The position numbers and the translations under genes are program-made. DNA of 64,000 bases from contig CM055876.1 of assembly GCA_029582165.1 (NCBI GenBank), positions 17,361,001 through 17,425,000 of the forward strand. Reading direction: 5' to 3'. This document shows, one piece after another, positions 24,939 through 37,907 of the stretch. The notes under the pieces were generated by a model that was not told the origin of the DNA, ran no database searches, and was given only the letters and a program-made list of their open reading frames with translations. The DNA is from Portulaca oleracea. Taxonomy: Eukaryota > Streptophyta > Magnoliopsida > Caryophyllales > Portulacaceae. Numbering within the stretch: position 1 is the stretch's first letter; each line of letters begins with the position of its first letter.

Positions 24939-26149
24939 TTCTCCCCCGGTTGAAAAGGCTTGTCCTCAAACTTAGACAAAAAATTCTTCTAAGCTCATCC
25001 TTCTTCTTTTAAGAGATCTTTCCAAAAGTATTGTTCACATCAACTTGCTTTTTCCTCTTGTGTTCCTTGAAGAAATTAAAACTCTCTTTTTAAATGCTTT
25101 GAAATCGTCAAAGACCCCTTTGATGAACTTCCACTTTCTTCCAAGTTTTCTCATGAATAATCCAATGACATCATTGTGGTTCAAATCTCGTTTATTCATG
25201 GAGAATGTAGAAATCTCATATAACTTCTCAACTTCAAAGTATAGATTCACAAGCTTGTAACTCATGATGAAGACAATAGTAATATGACGTTCCATCTTTG
25301 AAAAATGACCTTCAACGATCATAATATCATCTTCATACAACTCCTTGATATATTCAAGCCCAAGTACTCTTGAATGAAATATGTATCTCCTCGTTAGAAA
25401 ACTTCCCTTAGTCAAAGGACTTGCTTCCTCCAAGTGACTTGGTTTTGATGAATGAATCAAGTACGTCATCTCAAAGCATAATGATGGCTTGATCTCCTTA
25501 TCATATGAAACATACACCAATAATATGTATGAATCACGAAGCTTAAGCATGAATCCTCCAAGATAATATTCCTTTTGCTAAGCCATAAGCATGTAGCTTC
25601 TTCTTTTCTCCACTTAGTATTTCACCAAATTAATCCAAGGGACAACTTCCTTGAGATAGGATTTCACCTTTCTCAACTCCATTTGTGATGAACAAATATG
25701 ACGCAAGAATAGGGAATAAAAGAATATGATGATCTTTAGCATCCTTTAAGAGACATAGTACCTCATATATAGATGCAAGTATGGACCCTTCTTGACTAGT
25801 TCCTTTCTTCCTTTTGTCCAATTGAATTACTCCATTTGAGGAGATATGTTGAGATAGCACATTCTTGGACGAGAGGTAAGGACATTTCTCCAAGTACTTC
25901 TCTAATTTTCCATGTGGCTTCTCATGCTTCGATAAGGCTAACTCCAAAGGATTTACATACTCCTTTCTACTTCTACTTTGTATGATGATACTCGTTGGAG
26001 AGAAACGTTTCCCAAGAGACAAGAGAGAGTGGTCTCTTGTTGATGGTGCTTGTCTTTCATCCAAATATGCACAAATGAGAACAAATGATGGCATAGGATC
26101 TTGATCCTTTATAAGCTCACGGATTCCAACCTCTATTGGTGTAAGAATG
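24939..26149 (-). pseudogene. Array B internal region 3
   Basis: Open pieces are 25,035-25,550 (RNase H tail fused to the integrase core) and 25,630-26,190 (linker and RT remnant, starting inside LTR-B4). A one-base loss near 25,078 shifts the Lys-rich tail into another frame, ending in RGKSKLM. The PPT reads CTCCCCCGG on the plus strand from about 24,941. Confidence 0.78.
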
Positions 26150-26888
26150 TGATGTATAATGAGATCAAGGATGATCACATTACACAACAATATAAGGATC
26201 TTTAAACTTAGGGTTGGTTAGATTGATTCTTAAACGAATGAAAAGATGGAAATGGAGTGTAAATGAATGAATAATGGATGATGGACGAATGGATGGATGG
26301 GTGCACAAATGAATGGGGATGTGTTCTGGTTGGTATGGAATAGAATAGAATGAAAATGCAATGGAAATCAAAAGATTCAAAAGTATAGATTGAAACTTAC
26401 AACAAGAATGAATCGTTTGATCGAATGATAAACGCCTTGGGATCTTCTAAGGAGATACAGATTCACCACTCCTAGAATAGAAGAAGAGATTCAAAGAGAC
26501 TCCTCTCAAGAAGACTCAAATTCTAATGCAAAGGTTAGAGAGAACAAAGCAAAAGCTTTTGATTTGATTACGTGATATGTGATATGAATTACAAGAGGCC
26601 TAAGATGGGTATTTATAGTAATCCTAAGCCCGCTTGGACGTGTACTAATAAAAAAGCTAGGCCCTTGAGGCTTACATCATGCTTCACATTTATTACATCA
26701 TAAAAACTCTAAAATACAACTCTAGAAAGAAAAGACTATAACTTCTTCAATACTTGTCCGTTTTCCAAGATTAAAAAACCATTGGAAAGCTCTTTCAACG
26801 TACTCCAATCTCTTTTTGGATGACTTCCTCAATAGACGTATGGATCTAGAGTTAACCTTGATGTCTACAGTTGGGCGATTATACATAA
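26150..26888 (-). mobile_element. LTR-B4, internally deleted
   Basis: The LTR is only 739 bp. It lacks 254 bp near 26,852, where the sequence passes from CTAGAGTT straight to AACCTTGATG. One arm of the inverted repeat beside its TATA box is also mutated (AAGATGGG). Confidence 0.85.
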
Positions 26889-28100
26889 TTCTCCCCCGGT
26901 GGAAAAGGTTTGTCCTCAAACTTAGACAAAAACTTCTTCTAAGCTCATCCTTCTTCTTTTAAGAGATCTTTCCAAAAGTATTGTTCACATCAACTTGCTT
27001 TTTCTTCTTGTTTTCCTTGAAGAAATTACAAACTCTCTTTTTAAATGCTTTGAAATCATCATAGATCCCTTTGATGAACTTCCACTTTCTTCCAAGTTTT
27101 CTCATGAATAATCCAATGACATCATTGTGGTTTAAATCTCGTTTATTCATGGAGAATGTAGAAATCTCATATAACTTCTCAACTTCAAAGTATAGATTCA
27201 CAAGCTTGTAACTCATGATGAAGACAATAGTAATATGACGGTCCATCTTTGAAGTATGACCTTCAACGATCATAATATCATCTTCATACAACTCCTTGAT
27301 ATATTCAAGCCCAAGTACTCTTGAATGAAATATGTATCTCCTCGTTAGAAAACTTCCCTTAGTCAAAGGACTTGCTTCCTCCAAGTGACTTGGTTTTGAT
27401 GAATGAATCAAGTACGTCATCTCAATGCATAATGATGGCTTGATCTCCTTATCATATGAAACATACACCAATAATATGTATGAATCACGAAGCTTAAGCA
27501 TGAATCCTCCAAGATAATATTCCTTTTGCTAAGGCATAAGCATGTAGCTTCTTCTTTTCTCCACTTAGTATTTCACCAAAATAATCCAAGGGACAACTTC
27601 CTTGAGATAGGATTTCACCTTTCTCAACTCTATTTGTAATGAACAAATATCACGCAAGAATAGGGAATAAAAGAATATGATCATCTTTAGCATCCTTTAA
27701 GAGACATAGTACCTCATATATAGATGCAAGTATGGACCCTTCTTGACTAGTTCCTTTCTTCCTTTTGTCCAATTGAATTACTCCATTTGAGGAGATATGT
27801 TGAGATAGCACATTCTTGGACGAGAGGTAAGGACATTTCTCCAAGTACTTCTCTAATTTTCCATGTGGCTTCTCATGCTTCGATAAGGCTAACTCCAAAG
27901 GATTTACATACTCCTTTCTACTTCTACTTTGTATGATGATACTCATTGGAGAGAAACGTTTCCCAAGAGACAAGAGAGAGTGGTCTCTTGTTGATGGTGC
28001 TTGTCTTTCATCCAAATATGCACAAATGAGAACAAATGATGGCATAGGATCTTGATCCTTTATAAGCTCACGGATTCCAACCTCTATTGGTGTAAGAATG
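26889..28100 (-). pseudogene. Array B internal region 4
   Basis: The frame 26,959-27,501 (180 codons) spans the RNase H tail, integrase core and Lys-rich tail, with GHTSKMDRH at the integrase core start where other units read GHFSKMERH or GHSSKMERH. The RT-derived frame is 27,650-28,141, which starts in LTR-B5. It ends early at a stop near 27,650 caused by TGAT-to-TGAC-like changes in the SYLF segment. Confidence 0.78.
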
Positions 28101-29093
28101 TGATGTATAATGAGATCAAGGATGATCACATTACACAACAATATAAGGATCTTTAAACTTAGGGTTGGTTAGATTGATTCTTAAACGAATGAAAAGATGG
28201 AAATGGAGTGTAAATGAATGAATAATGGATGATGGACGAATGGATGGATGGGTGCACAAATGAATGGGGATGTGTTCTGGTTGGTATGGAATAGAATAGA
28301 ATGAAAATGCAATGGAAATCAAAAGATTCAAAAGTATAGATTGAAACTTACAACAAGAATGAATCGTTTGATCGAATGATAAACGGCTTGGGATCTTCTA
28401 AGAAGATACAGATTCACCACTCCTAGAATAGAAGAAGAGATTCAAAGAGACTCCTCTTAAGAAGACTCAAATTCTAATGCAAAGGTTAGAGAGAACAAAG
28501 CAAAAGCTTTTGATTTGATTATGTGATATGTGATATGAATTACAAGAGGCCTAAGGGGGGTATTTATAGTAATCCTAAGCCCCCTTGGACGTGTACTAAT
28601 AAAAAAGCTAGGCCCTTGAGGCTTACATCATGCTTCACATTTATTACATCATAAAAATTCTAAAATACAACTCTAGAAAGAAAAGACTATAACTTCTTTA
28701 ATACTTGTCCGTTTTCCAAGATTCAAAAACCATTGGAAAGCTCTTTCAACGTACTCCAATCTCTCTTTGGATGACTTCCTCAATAGACGTATGGATCTAG
28801 AGTTATAGAGAAAAATATCGAGTTGTACTTAATAAGGTCCTCTACTGCCGCGAGTGATGATTACTCAATAAAGGACTTTTATCTCCAAGAGTGATTTAAG
28901 CTTGTTGATGTCCTTATATATATATGAGAATAACTCCATGTAAGCTAGAATACCATAAAGGTCCTTCACGCTTTCTTCCTTGAACTAATAAACCCTTGTA
29001 GTTGTTGATACCCAAGGCGACATTTGTAGCGTCTAGCTGGATTAAGGTCCTCTTAGCTAACCTTGATGTATACAGCTGGGCGATTATACATCA
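28101..29093 (-). mobile_element. LTR-B5
   Basis: The LTR is 993 bp and has the standard CATCA end at 29,089-29,093. The TATA box and both arms are intact near 28,553-28,582. Confidence 0.85.
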
Positions 29094-30304
29094 TTCTCCC
29101 CCGGTTGAAAAAGTTTGACCTCAAACTTAGACAAAAACTTCTTCTAAGCTCATCATTCTTCTTATAAGAGATCTTTCCAAAAGTATTGTTCACATCAACT
29201 TGCTTTTTCTTCTTGTGTTCCTTTAAGAAATTACAAACTCTCTTTTTAAATGCTTTGAAATCATCATAGATCCCTTTGATGAACTTCCACTTTCTTCCAA
29301 GTTTTCTCATGAATAATCTAATGACATCATTGTGCTTCAAATCTCGTTTATTCATGGAGAATGTAGAAATCTCATATAACTTCTCAACTTCAAAGTTTAG
29401 ATTCACAAGCTTGTAACTCATGATGAAGACAATAGTAATATGACGTTCCATCTTTGAAAAATGACCTTCAACGATCATAATATCATCTTCATACAACTCC
29501 TTGATATATTCAAGCCCAAGTACTCTTGAATGAAATATGTATCTCCTCGTTAGAAAACTTCCCTTAGTCAAAGGACTTGCGTCCTCCAAGTGACTTGGTT
29601 TTGATGAATGAATCAAGTACGTCATCTCAAAGCATAATGATGGCTTGATCTCCTTATCATATGAAACATACACCAATAATATGTATGAATCACGAAGCTT
29701 AAGCATGAATCCTCCAAGATAATATTCCTTTTGCTAAGCAATAAGCATGTAGCTTCTTCTTTTCTCCACTTAGTATTTCACCAAAATAATCTAAGGGACA
29801 ACTTCCTTGAGATAGGATTTCACCTTTCTTAACTCCATTTGTAATGAACAAATATGACGCAAGAATAGGGAATAAAAGAATATGACGATCTTTAGCATCC
29901 TTTAAGAGACATAGTACCTCATATATAGATCCAAGTATGGACCCTTCTTGACTAGTTCCTTTCTTCCTTTTGTCCAATTGAATTACTCCATTTGAGGAGA
30001 TATGTTGAGATAGCACATTCTTGGACGAGAGGTAAGGACATTTCTCCAAGTACTTCTCTAATTTCCATGTGGCTTCTCATGCTTCGATAAGGCTAACTCC
30101 AAAGGATTTTCATACTCCTTTCTACTTCTACTTTGTATGACGATACTCATTGGAGAGAAACGTTTCCCAAGAGACAAGAGAGAGTGGTCTCTTGTTGATG
30201 GTGCTTGTCTTTCATCCAAATATGCACAAATGAGAACAAATGATGGCATAGGATCTTGATCCTTTATAAGCTCACGGATTCCAACCTCTATTGGTGTAAG
30301 AATG
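29094..30304 (-). pseudogene. Array B internal region 5
   Basis: The frame 29,053-29,706 (217 codons) is the longest kind of integrase-side frame in the array. It covers the RNase H tail, integrase core, Lys-rich tail and the DELRRSFCLSLR segment equivalent to DEHLPSLRKNF in element C, and reads through the PPT into the LTR. The RT-derived frame is split into 29,699-30,049 and 30,058-30,345 by a one-base loss near 30,063. Confidence 0.78.
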
Positions 30305-31297
30305 TGATGTATAATGAGATCAAGGATGATCACATTACACAACAATATAAGGATCTTTAAACTTGGGGTTGGTTAGATTGATTCTTAAACGAATGAAAAG
30401 ATGGAAATGGAGTGTAAATGAATGAATAATGGCTGATGGACGAATGGATGGATGGGTGAACAAATGAATGGGGATGTGTTCTGGTTGGTATGGAATAGAA
30501 TAGAATGAAAATACATTGGAAATCAAAAGATTCAAAAGTATAGATTGAAACTTACAACAAGAATGAATCGTTTGATCGAATGATAAACGGCTTGGGATCT
30601 TCTAAGGAGATACAGATTCACCACTCCTAGAATAGAAGAAGAGATTCAAAGAGACTCCTCTCAAGAAGACTCAAATTCTAATGCAAAGGTTAGAGAGAAC
30701 AAAGCAAAAGCTTTTGATTTGATTATGTGATATGTGATATGAATTACAAGAGGCCTAAGGGGGGTATTTATAGTAATCCTAAGCCCCCTTGGATGTGTAA
30801 TAAAAAAAAAGCTAGGCCCTTGAGGCTTACATCATGCTTCAGATTTATTACATCATAAAAACTCTAAAATACAACTCTAGAAAGAAAAGACTATAACTTC
30901 TTCAATACTTGTCCGTTTTCCAAGATTCAAAAACCATTGGAAAGCTCTTTCAACGTAATCCAATCTCTCTTTGGATGACTTCGTCAATAGACGTATGGAT
31001 CTAGAGTTATAGGGAAAAATATCGAGTTGTACTTAATAAGGTCCTCTACTGCCGTGAGTGATGATTACTCAATAAAGGACTTTTATCGCCAAGAGTGATT
31101 TAAGCTTGATGATGTCCTCATATATATATCAGAATAACTCCATGTAAGCTAGAATACCATAAAGGTCCTTCACGCTTTCTTCCTTGAACTAGTAAACCCT
31201 TGTAGTTGTTGATACCCAAAGCGACTTTTGTAGCTTCTAGCTGGATTAAGGTCCTCTTAGCTAACCTTGATGTATACAGCTGGGCGATTATACATCA
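30305..31297 (-). mobile_element. LTR-B6
   Basis: The LTR is 993 bp with a CATCA end. An A-rich run (TAATAAAAAAAAAGC near 30,798-30,812) distinguishes it. Confidence 0.85.
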
Positions 31298-32509
31298 TTC
31301 TCCCCCGGTTGAAAAGGTTTGTCCTCAAACTTAGACAAAAACTTCTTCTAAGCTCATCCTTCTTCTTATAAGAGATCTTTCCAAAAGTATTGTTCACATC
31401 AACTTGCTTTTTCCTCTTGTGTTCCTTGAAGAAATTACAAACTCTCTTTTTAAATGCTTTGAAATCCTCATAGATCCCTTTGATAAACTTCCACTTTCTT
31501 CCAAGTTTTCTCATGAATAATCCAATGACATCATTGTGGTTCAAATCTCGTTTATTCATGGAGAATGTAGAAATCTCATATAACTTCTCAACTTCAAAGT
31601 ATAGATTCACAAGCTTGTAACTCATGATGAAGACAATAGTAATATGACGTTCCATCTTTGAAAAATGACCTTCAACGATCATAATATCATCTTCATACAA
31701 CTCCTTGATGTATTCAAGCCCAAGTACTCTTGGATGAAATATGTATCTCCTCGTTAGAAAACTTCCCTTAGTCAAAGGACTTGCTTCCTCTAAGTGACTT
31801 GGTTTTGATGAATGAATCAAGTACGTCATCTCAATGCATAATGATGGCTTGATCTCCTTATCAAATGAAACATACACCAATAATATGTATGAATCACGAA
31901 GCTTAAGCATGAATCCTCCAAGATAATATTCCTTTTGGTAAGCCATAAGCATGTAGCTTCTTCTTTTCTCCACTTAGTATTTCACCAAAATAATCCAAGG
32001 GACAACTTCCTTGAGATAGGATTTCACCTTTCTCATATCCATTTGTAAAGAACAAATATGACGCAAGAATAGGGAATAAAAGAATATGATGATCTTTAGC
32101 ATCCTTTAAGAGACATAGTACCTCATATATAGATGCAAGTATGGATCGTTCTTGACTAGTTCCTTTCTTCCTTTTGTCCAATTGAATTACTCTATTTGAG
32201 GAGATATGTTGAGATAGCACATTCTTGGACGAGAGGTAAGGACATTTCTCCAAGTACTTCTCTAATTATCCATGTGGCTTCTCATGCTTCGATAAGGCTA
32301 ACTCCAAAAGATTTACATACTCCTTTCTACTTCTACTTTGTATGATGATACTCATTGGAGAGAAACGTTTCCCAAGAGACCAGAGAGAGTGGTCTCTTGT
32401 TGATGGTGCTTATCTTTCACCCAAATACGCACAAATGAGAACAAATGATGGCATAGGATCTTGATCCTTTATAAGCTCACTGATTCCAACCTCTATTGGT
32501 GTAAGAATG
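31298..32509 (-). pseudogene. Array B internal region 6
   Basis: The frame 31,257-31,973 (238 codons) is the longest integrase-side frame. It starts upstream at MEKRRSYMLMAYQKEYYLGG because a Tyr codon replaces the stop present there in most units; region 1 shares this state. The RT-derived piece is 31,903-32,253, followed by a nonsense codon in the linker near 32,268. Confidence 0.78.
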
Positions 32510-33502
32510 TGATGTATAATGAGATCAAGGATGATCACATTACACAACAATATAAGGATCTTTAAACTTGGGGTTGGTTAGATTGATTCTGAAACGAATG
32601 AAAAGATGGAAATGGAGTGTAAATGAATAAATAATGGATGATGGACGAATGGATGGATGCGTGAACAAATGAATGGGGATGTGTTCTGGTTGGTATGGAA
32701 TAGAATAGAATGGAAATGCAATGGAAATCAAAAGATTCAAAAGTATAGATTGAAACTTACAACAAGAATAAATCATTTGATCGAATGATAAACAGCTTGG
32801 GATCTTCTAAGGAGATACAGATTCACCACTCCTAGAATAGAAGAAGAGATTCGAAGAGACTCCTCTCAAGAAGACTCAAATTCTAATGCAAAGGTTAGAG
32901 AGAACAAAGACAAAGCTTTTGATTTGATTATGTGATATGTGATATGAATTACAAGAGGCCTAAGGGGGGTATTTATAGTAATCCTAAGCCCCCTTGGACG
33001 TGTACTAATAAAAAAGCTAGGCCCTTGAGGCTTACATCATGCTTCACATTTATTACATCATAAAAACTCTAAAATACAACTCTAGAAAGAAAATACTATA
33101 ACTTCTTCAATACTTGTCCGTTTTCCAAGATTCAAAAACCATTGGAAAGCTCTTTCAACGTACTCCAATCTCTCTTTGGATGACTTCCTTAATAGACGTA
33201 TGGATCTAGAGTTATAGAGAAAAATATCGAGTTGTACTTAATAAGGTCCTCTACTGCCGTGAGTGATGATTACTCAATAAAGGACTTTTATCTCCAAGAG
33301 TGATTTAAGCTTGTTGATGTCCTTATATATATATGAGAATAACTCCATGTAAGCTAGAATACCATAAAGGTCCTTCACTCTTTCTTCCTTGAACTAATAA
33401 ACCCTTGTAGTTGTTGATACCCAAGGCGACATTTGTAGCGTCTAGCTGGATTAAGTTCCTCTTAGCTAACCTTGATGTATACAGATGTGCGATTATACAT
33501 GA
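32510..33502 (-). mobile_element. LTR-B7
   Basis: The LTR is 993 bp. Its outer end is changed to CATGA (33,498-33,502), and the adjoining PPT has a mutated C run (CTCCCACGG). Confidence 0.83.
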
Positions 33503-34715
33503 TTCTCCCACGGTTGAAAAAGTTTGACCTCAAACTTAGACAAAAACTTCTTCTAAGCTCATCATTCTTCTTATAAGAGATCTTTCCAAAAGTATTGTTC
33601 ACATCAACTTGCTTTTTCCTCTTGTGTTCCTTTAAGAAATTACAAACTCTCTTTTTAAATGCTTTGAAATCATCATAGATCCCTTTGATGAACTTCCACT
33701 TTCTTCCAAGTTTTCTCATGAATAATCCAATGACATCATTGTGCTTCAAATCTCGTTTATTCATGGAGAATGTAGAAATCTCATATAACTTCTCAACTTC
33801 AAAGTTTAGATCCACAAGCTTGTAACTCATGATGAAGACAATAGTAATATGACGTTCCATCTTTAAAGAATGACCTTCAACGATCATAATATCATTTTCA
33901 CACAACTCCTTGATATATTCAAGCCCAAGTACTCTTGAATCAAACATGTATCTCCTCGTTAGAAAACTTCCCTTAGTCAAAGGACTTACTTCCTCCAAGT
34001 GACTTGGTTTTGATGAATGAATCAAGTACTTCATCTCAAAGCATAATGATGGCTTGATCTCCTTATCATATGAAACGTACAACAATAATTTGTATGAATC
34101 ACGAAGCTTAAGCATGAATCCTCCAAGATAATATTCCTTTTGCTAAGCCATAAGCATGGAGCTTCTTCTTTTCTCCACTTAGTATTTCACCAAAATAATC
34201 CAAGGGACAACTTCCTTGAGATAGGATTTCACCTTTCTCAACTCCATTTGTAATGAAATAATATGACGCAAGAATAGGGAATAAAAGAATATTATGATCT
34301 TTAGCATCCTTTAAGAGACATAGTACCTCATATATAGATGCAAGTATGGACCCTTCTTGACTAGTTCCTTTCTTCCTTTTGTCCAATTGAATTACTCCAT
34401 TTGAGGAGATATGTTGAGATAACACATTCTTGGACGAGAGGTAAGGACATTTCTCCAAGTACTTCTCTAATTTTCCATGTGGCTTCTCATGCGTCGATAA
34501 GGCTAACTCCAAAGGATTTAAATACTCCTTTCTACTTCTACTTTGTATGATGATACTCATTGGAGAGAAACGTTTCCCAAGAGATAAGGATTTAAATAAT
34601 CCAAGTGGTCTCTTGTTGATGGTGCTTGTCTTTCATCCAAATATGAACAAATGATGGCATAGGATCTTGATCCTTTATAAGCTCACGGATTCCAACCTCT
34701 ATTGGTGTAAGAATG
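33503..34715 (-). pseudogene. Array B internal region 7
   Basis: The frames 33,462-34,115 (217 codons; RNase H tail to post-integrase segment) and 34,108-34,560 (RT remnant) are open. Near 34,585 a short block GATTTAAATAATCC replaces part of the linker, so the linker frame is broken. GHSLKMERH at the integrase core start differs from its neighbours. Confidence 0.78.
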
Positions 34716-35705
34716 TGATGTATAATGAGATCAAGGATGATCACATTACACAACAATATAAGGATCTTTAAACTCGGGGTTGGTTAGATTGATTCTTAAA
34801 CGAATGAAAAGATGGAAATGGAGTGTAAATGAATGAATAATGGATGATGGACGAATGGATGGATGGGTGAACAAATGAATGGGGATGTGTTCGGGTTGGT
34901 ATGGAATAGAATAGAATGAAATTGCAATGGAAATCAAAAGATTCAAAAGTATAGATTGAAACTTACAACAAGAATGAATATTTTGATCGAATGATAAACG
35001 GCTTGGGATCTTCTAAGGAGATACAGATTCACCACTCCTAGAATAGAAGAAGAGATTCAAAGAGACTCCTCTCAAGAAGACTCAAATTCTAATGCAAAGG
35101 TTAGAGAGAACAAAGCAAAAGCTTTTGATTTGATTATGTGATATGTGATATGAATTACAAGAGGCCTAAGGGGGGTATTTATAGTAATCCTAAGCCCCCT
35201 TGGACGTGTACTAATAAAAAAGCTAGGCCCTTAAGGCTTACATCATGCTTCACATTTATTACATCATAAAAACTCTATAATACAACTCTAGAAAGAAAAG
35301 ACTATAACTTCTTCAATACTTGTCCGTTTTCCAAGATTCAAAACCATTGGAAAGCTCTTTCAACGTACTCCAATCTCTCTTTGGTTGACTTCCTCAATAG
35401 ACGTATGGATCTAGAGTTATAGAGAAAAATATCGAGTTGTACTTAATAAGGTCCTCTACTGCCGTGAGTGATGATTACTCAATAAAGGACTTTTATCTCC
35501 AAGTGTGATTTAAGCTTGTTGATGTCCTTATATATATGAGAATAACTCCATGTAAGCTAGAATACCATCAAGGTCCTTCACACTTTCTTCCTTGAACTAA
35601 TAAACCCTTGTAGTTGTTGATACCCAAGGCGACATTTGTAGCTTCTAGCTGGATTAAGGTCCTCTTAGCTAACCTTAATGTATACAGTTGGGCGATTATA
35701 CATCA
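34716..35705 (-). mobile_element. LTR-B8
   Basis: The LTR is 990 bp; the TATATATA run near 35,530 is shorter than in B1-B7, a state shared with LTR-B9 and the partial LTR-B10. Confidence 0.85.
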
Positions 35706-36917
35706 TTCTCCCCCGGTTGAAAAAGTTTGTCCTCAAACTTAGACAAAAACTTCGTCTAAGCTCATCCTTCTTCTTATAAGAGATCTTTCCAAAAGTATTG
35801 TTCACATCAACTTGCTTTCTCCTCTTTTGTTCCTTGAAGAAATTATAAACTTTCTTTTTAAATGCTTTGAAATCATCATAGATCACTTTGATGAACTTCC
35901 ACTTTCTTCCAAGTTTTCTCATGAATAATCCAATGACATCATTGTGCTTTAAATCTCGTTTATTCATGGAGAATGTAGAAATCTCATATAACTTCTCAAC
36001 ATCAAAGTATAGATTCACAAGCTTGTAACTCATGATGAAGACAATAGTAATATGACGTTCCATCTTTGAAGAATGACCTTCAACGATCATAATATCATCT
36101 TCATAAAACTCCTTGATATATTCAAGCCCAAGTACTCTTGAATCAAATATGTATCTCCTCGTTAGAAAACTTCCCTTAGTCAAAGGACTTGCTTCCTCCA
36201 AGTGACTTGGTTTTGATGAATGAATCAAGTACTTCATCTCAAAGCATAATGATGGCTTGATCTCCTTATCATATGAAACATACTCCAATAATTTGTATGA
36301 ATCACGAAGCTTAAGCATGAATCCTCCAAGATAATATTCCTTTTGCTAAGCCATAAGCATGTAGCTTCTTTTTTTCTCCACTTAGTATTTCACCAAAATA
36401 ATCCAAGGGACAACTTCCTTGAGATAGGATTTCACCTTTCTCAACTCCATTTGTAAAGAACAAATATGACGCAAGAATAGGGAATAAAAGAATACGATGA
36501 TCTTTAGCATCCTTTAAGAGACATAGTACCTCATATATAGATGCAAGTATAGACCCTTCTTGACTAGTTCCTTTCTTCCTTTTGTCCAATTGAATTACTC
36601 CATTTGAGGAGATATGTTGAGATAGCACATTCTTGGACGAGAGGTAAGGACATTTCTCCAAGTACTTCTCTAATTTTCCATGTGGCTTCTCATGCTTCGA
36701 TAAGGCTAACTCCAAAGGATTTACATACTCCTTTCTACTTCTACTTTGTATGATGATACTCATTGGAGAGAAACGTTTCCCAAGAGACAAGAGAGAGTGG
36801 TCTCTTGTTGATGGTGCTTGTCTTTCATCCAAATATGCACAAATGAGAACAAATGATGGCATAGGATCTTGATCCTTTATAAGCTCACAGATTCCAACCT
36901 CTATTGCTGTAAGAATG
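35706..36917 (-). pseudogene. Array B internal region 8
   Basis: This is one of the least broken units. The frame 35,665-36,318 (217 codons) covers the RNase H tail, integrase core and post-integrase segment. The frame 36,311-36,958 (215 codons) covers the linker, RT remnant and RNase H start, beginning inside LTR-B9. The two overlap by 8 bp in different frames, which follows from the 35-bp deletion described under the long B copy. It resembles the long copy most closely (LRDSYKLLEY, RRYIFDSRV). Confidence 0.8.
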
Positions 36918-37907
36918 TGATGTATAATAAGATCAAGGATGATCACATTACACAACAATATAAGGATCTTTAAACTTGGGGTTGGTTACATTGATTCTTA
37001 AACGAATGAAAAGATGGAAATGGAGTGTAAATGAATGAATAATGGATGATGGACGAATGGATGGATGGGTGAACAAATGAATGAGGATGTGTTCTGGTTG
37101 GTATGGAATAGAATAGAATGAAAATGCAATGGAAATCAAAAGATTGAAAAGTATAGATTGAAACTTACAACAAGAATGAATCTTTGATCGAATGATAAAC
37201 GGCTTGGGATCTTCTAAGGAGACACAGATTCACCACTCCTAGAACAGAAGAAGAGATTCAAAGAGACTCCTCTCAGGAAGACTCAAATTCTAATGCAAAG
37301 GTTAGAGAGAACAAAGCAAAAGCTTTTTATTTGATTATGTGATATGTGATATGAATTACAAGAGGCCTAAGGGGGGTATTTATAGTAATCCTAAGCCCCC
37401 TTGGACGTGTACTAATAAAAAAGCTAGGCCCCTGAGGCTTACATCATGCTTCACATTTATTACATCATAAAAACTCTAAAATACAACTCTAGAAAGAAAA
37501 GACTATAACTTCTTCAATACTTGTCCGTTTTCCAAGATTCAAAAACCATTGGAAAGCTCTTTCAACGTACTCCAATCTCTCTTTGGATGACTTCCTCAAT
37601 AGACGTATGGATCTAGAGTTATAGAGAAAAATATCGAGTTGTACTTAATAAGGTCCTCTACTGCCGTGAGTGATGATTACTCAATAAAGGACTTTTATCT
37701 CCAAGAGTGATTTAAGCTTGTTGATGTCCTTATATATATGAGAATAACTCCATGTAAGCTAGAATACCATCAAGGTCCTTCACGCTTTCTTCCTTGAACT
37801 AATAAACCCTTGTAGTTGTTGATACCCAAGGCGACATTTGTAGCTTCTAGCTGGATTAAGGTCCTCTTAGCTAACCTTGATGTATACAGCTTGGCGATTA
37901 TACATCA
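36918..37907 (-). mobile_element. LTR-B9
   Basis: The LTR is 990 bp and ends in CATCA at 37,903-37,907. It is the 3' LTR, in element sense, of the long B copy and also the 5' LTR of array unit 8. Confidence 0.85.

Larger units (their letters stand above)
19523..37907 (-). repeat. Array B: tandem chain of LTR-pol fusion units lacking PBS and gag
   Basis: Nine LTRs start at 19567, 21771, 23946, 26150, 28101, 30305, 32510, 34716 and 36918, with periods of 2204, 2175, 2204, 1951, 2204, 2205, 2206 and 2202 bp. In element sense every LTR ends in ACATCA and is joined directly to CATTCTTACACCAATAGAGG, which encodes ILTPIEVG of the protease-RT linker. No PBS or gag follows. The PPT (CCGGGGGAGAA) and the TG end of the next LTR are intact in most units. 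Internal regions keep decayed pieces of RT, RNase H and integrase. Because all units share the same abnormal junction and lack a PBS, amplification was probably by recombination at the DNA level. Confidence 0.88.
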
